NCBI RefSeq assembly: GCF_028640845.1
Contig: NC_080548.1
Span: forward strand, 4,582,314-4,646,313
Source: Ahaetulla prasina
Taxonomy: Eukaryota > Chordata > Lepidosauria > Squamata > Colubridae
Reading direction: 5' to 3'
DNA: 64,000 bases
This document shows positions 63,735 to 64,000 of this stretch, one piece after another. Position 1 is the stretch's first letter. Each line of letters begins with the position of its first letter. The notes beneath the pieces were generated by a model. It had not been told where the DNA came from, did not search any database, and was given only the letters and a program-made list of their open reading frames with translations. The position numbers and the translations under genes were made by a program.

Positions 63735-64000
63735 GATCCCAGACTATACTGTGGACCCTGGTCAAGCAGCACTTATATGCCATGTCCTGGATAGAAGGAA
63801 GTGAACTTCCAATAATAATAAGAACAACAATAATAAATGGAATCAATGGGGATGGTAGTGGTGCCAGTAGACTCTGGACCATTTTTATCACCTTGCAGGC
63901 ATCCTGAAGGACAGCTACTCACAGCTTCCTTTGCTGACTCTCCTTTTTGGCTCCAGACCTTCCCCCCCACTGCTATTTATTTATTTATTTATTTATTTAT
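63735..64000. other. Right flank of G2 and (TTTA)n at the window end
   Basis: Unique sequence with a short AATAAT run. From 63973 a (TTTA)n tract runs off the window, possibly the tail of another LINE. Confidence 0.5.

Noticed and set aside
1..64000. CRISPR arrays, operons, phage or plasmid genes.
   Set aside because: Direct repeats are microsatellites or transposon families. Gene content is wholly eukaryotic retroelement.

Overview
The window looks like repeat-dense intergenic or intronic DNA from a squamate reptile, most likely a snake. I recognise no host protein-coding exon, rRNA or functional tRNA gene. The snake reading rests on the set of repeats: an L2/CR1-L3-type LINE with an AATAG (ATTCT) microsatellite tail, CR1-group LINEs, L1, Penelope-like elements, tRNA-derived SINEs whose tails match a co-resident LINE, hAT MITEs and several Gypsy lineages. 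Almost every coding-length reading frame is a piece of a retroelement, usually with frameshifts or stops.

Layout. 1-2330: minus-strand CR1-group LINE (copy A). 2073-3414 and 7745-9006: a direct repeat of about 1.3 kb flanking a minus-strand Gypsy (G1, 3415-7744) that has a 3' LTR but no 5' LTR. 9007-13148: mostly unique DNA with two hAT MITEs. 13149-16972: LINE tails and a nearly full-length L2-group LINE. 17022-21407: a Penelope-like element with terminal inverted repeats, split by a CR1-group LINE (copy B). 23789-25245: a 1.46-kb hAT-type element with a perfect 8-bp target duplication. 26031-36416: a minus-strand sushi-like chromovirus (G4) carrying a second chromovirus (G3, 27202-31863, itself hit by a solo LTR and a LINE tail), a second solo LTR (containing a LINE) and a hAT MITE. 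36417-47041: LTR fragments, a mariner-like MITE, LINE fragments, a second Penelope-like element containing an L1 and a SINE, and a short internally deleted L1. 49088-53945: a SINE split by a hAT element, another SINE, LINE pieces, MITEs and foldbacks. 54120-63729: a tRNA-Ser-primed Gypsy (G2) split by an L1, which is itself split by an L2 copy and by a one-LTR chromovirus fragment (G6).

The order of events can be read from target-site duplications, many of them exact: G2 before L1 before L2 and G6; G4 before G3 before a solo LTR; Penelope before L1 and LINE; SINE before hAT. The elements depend on each other in ways the sequence shows. SINEs share a 3' hairpin with a LINE family, deleted L1 copies still have normal L1 ends, and the chromoviruses appear to prime reverse transcription from their own 5' RNA end rather than from a tRNA.

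I did not find a new cellular system. The most unusual objects are the one-LTR Gypsy at an approximately 1.3-kb target duplication, the self-priming chromovirus signature, the shared UUCG hairpin, and a 0.19-kb antisense integrase fragment embedded near the end of G2. All element boundaries, identities and ages were judged by eye.
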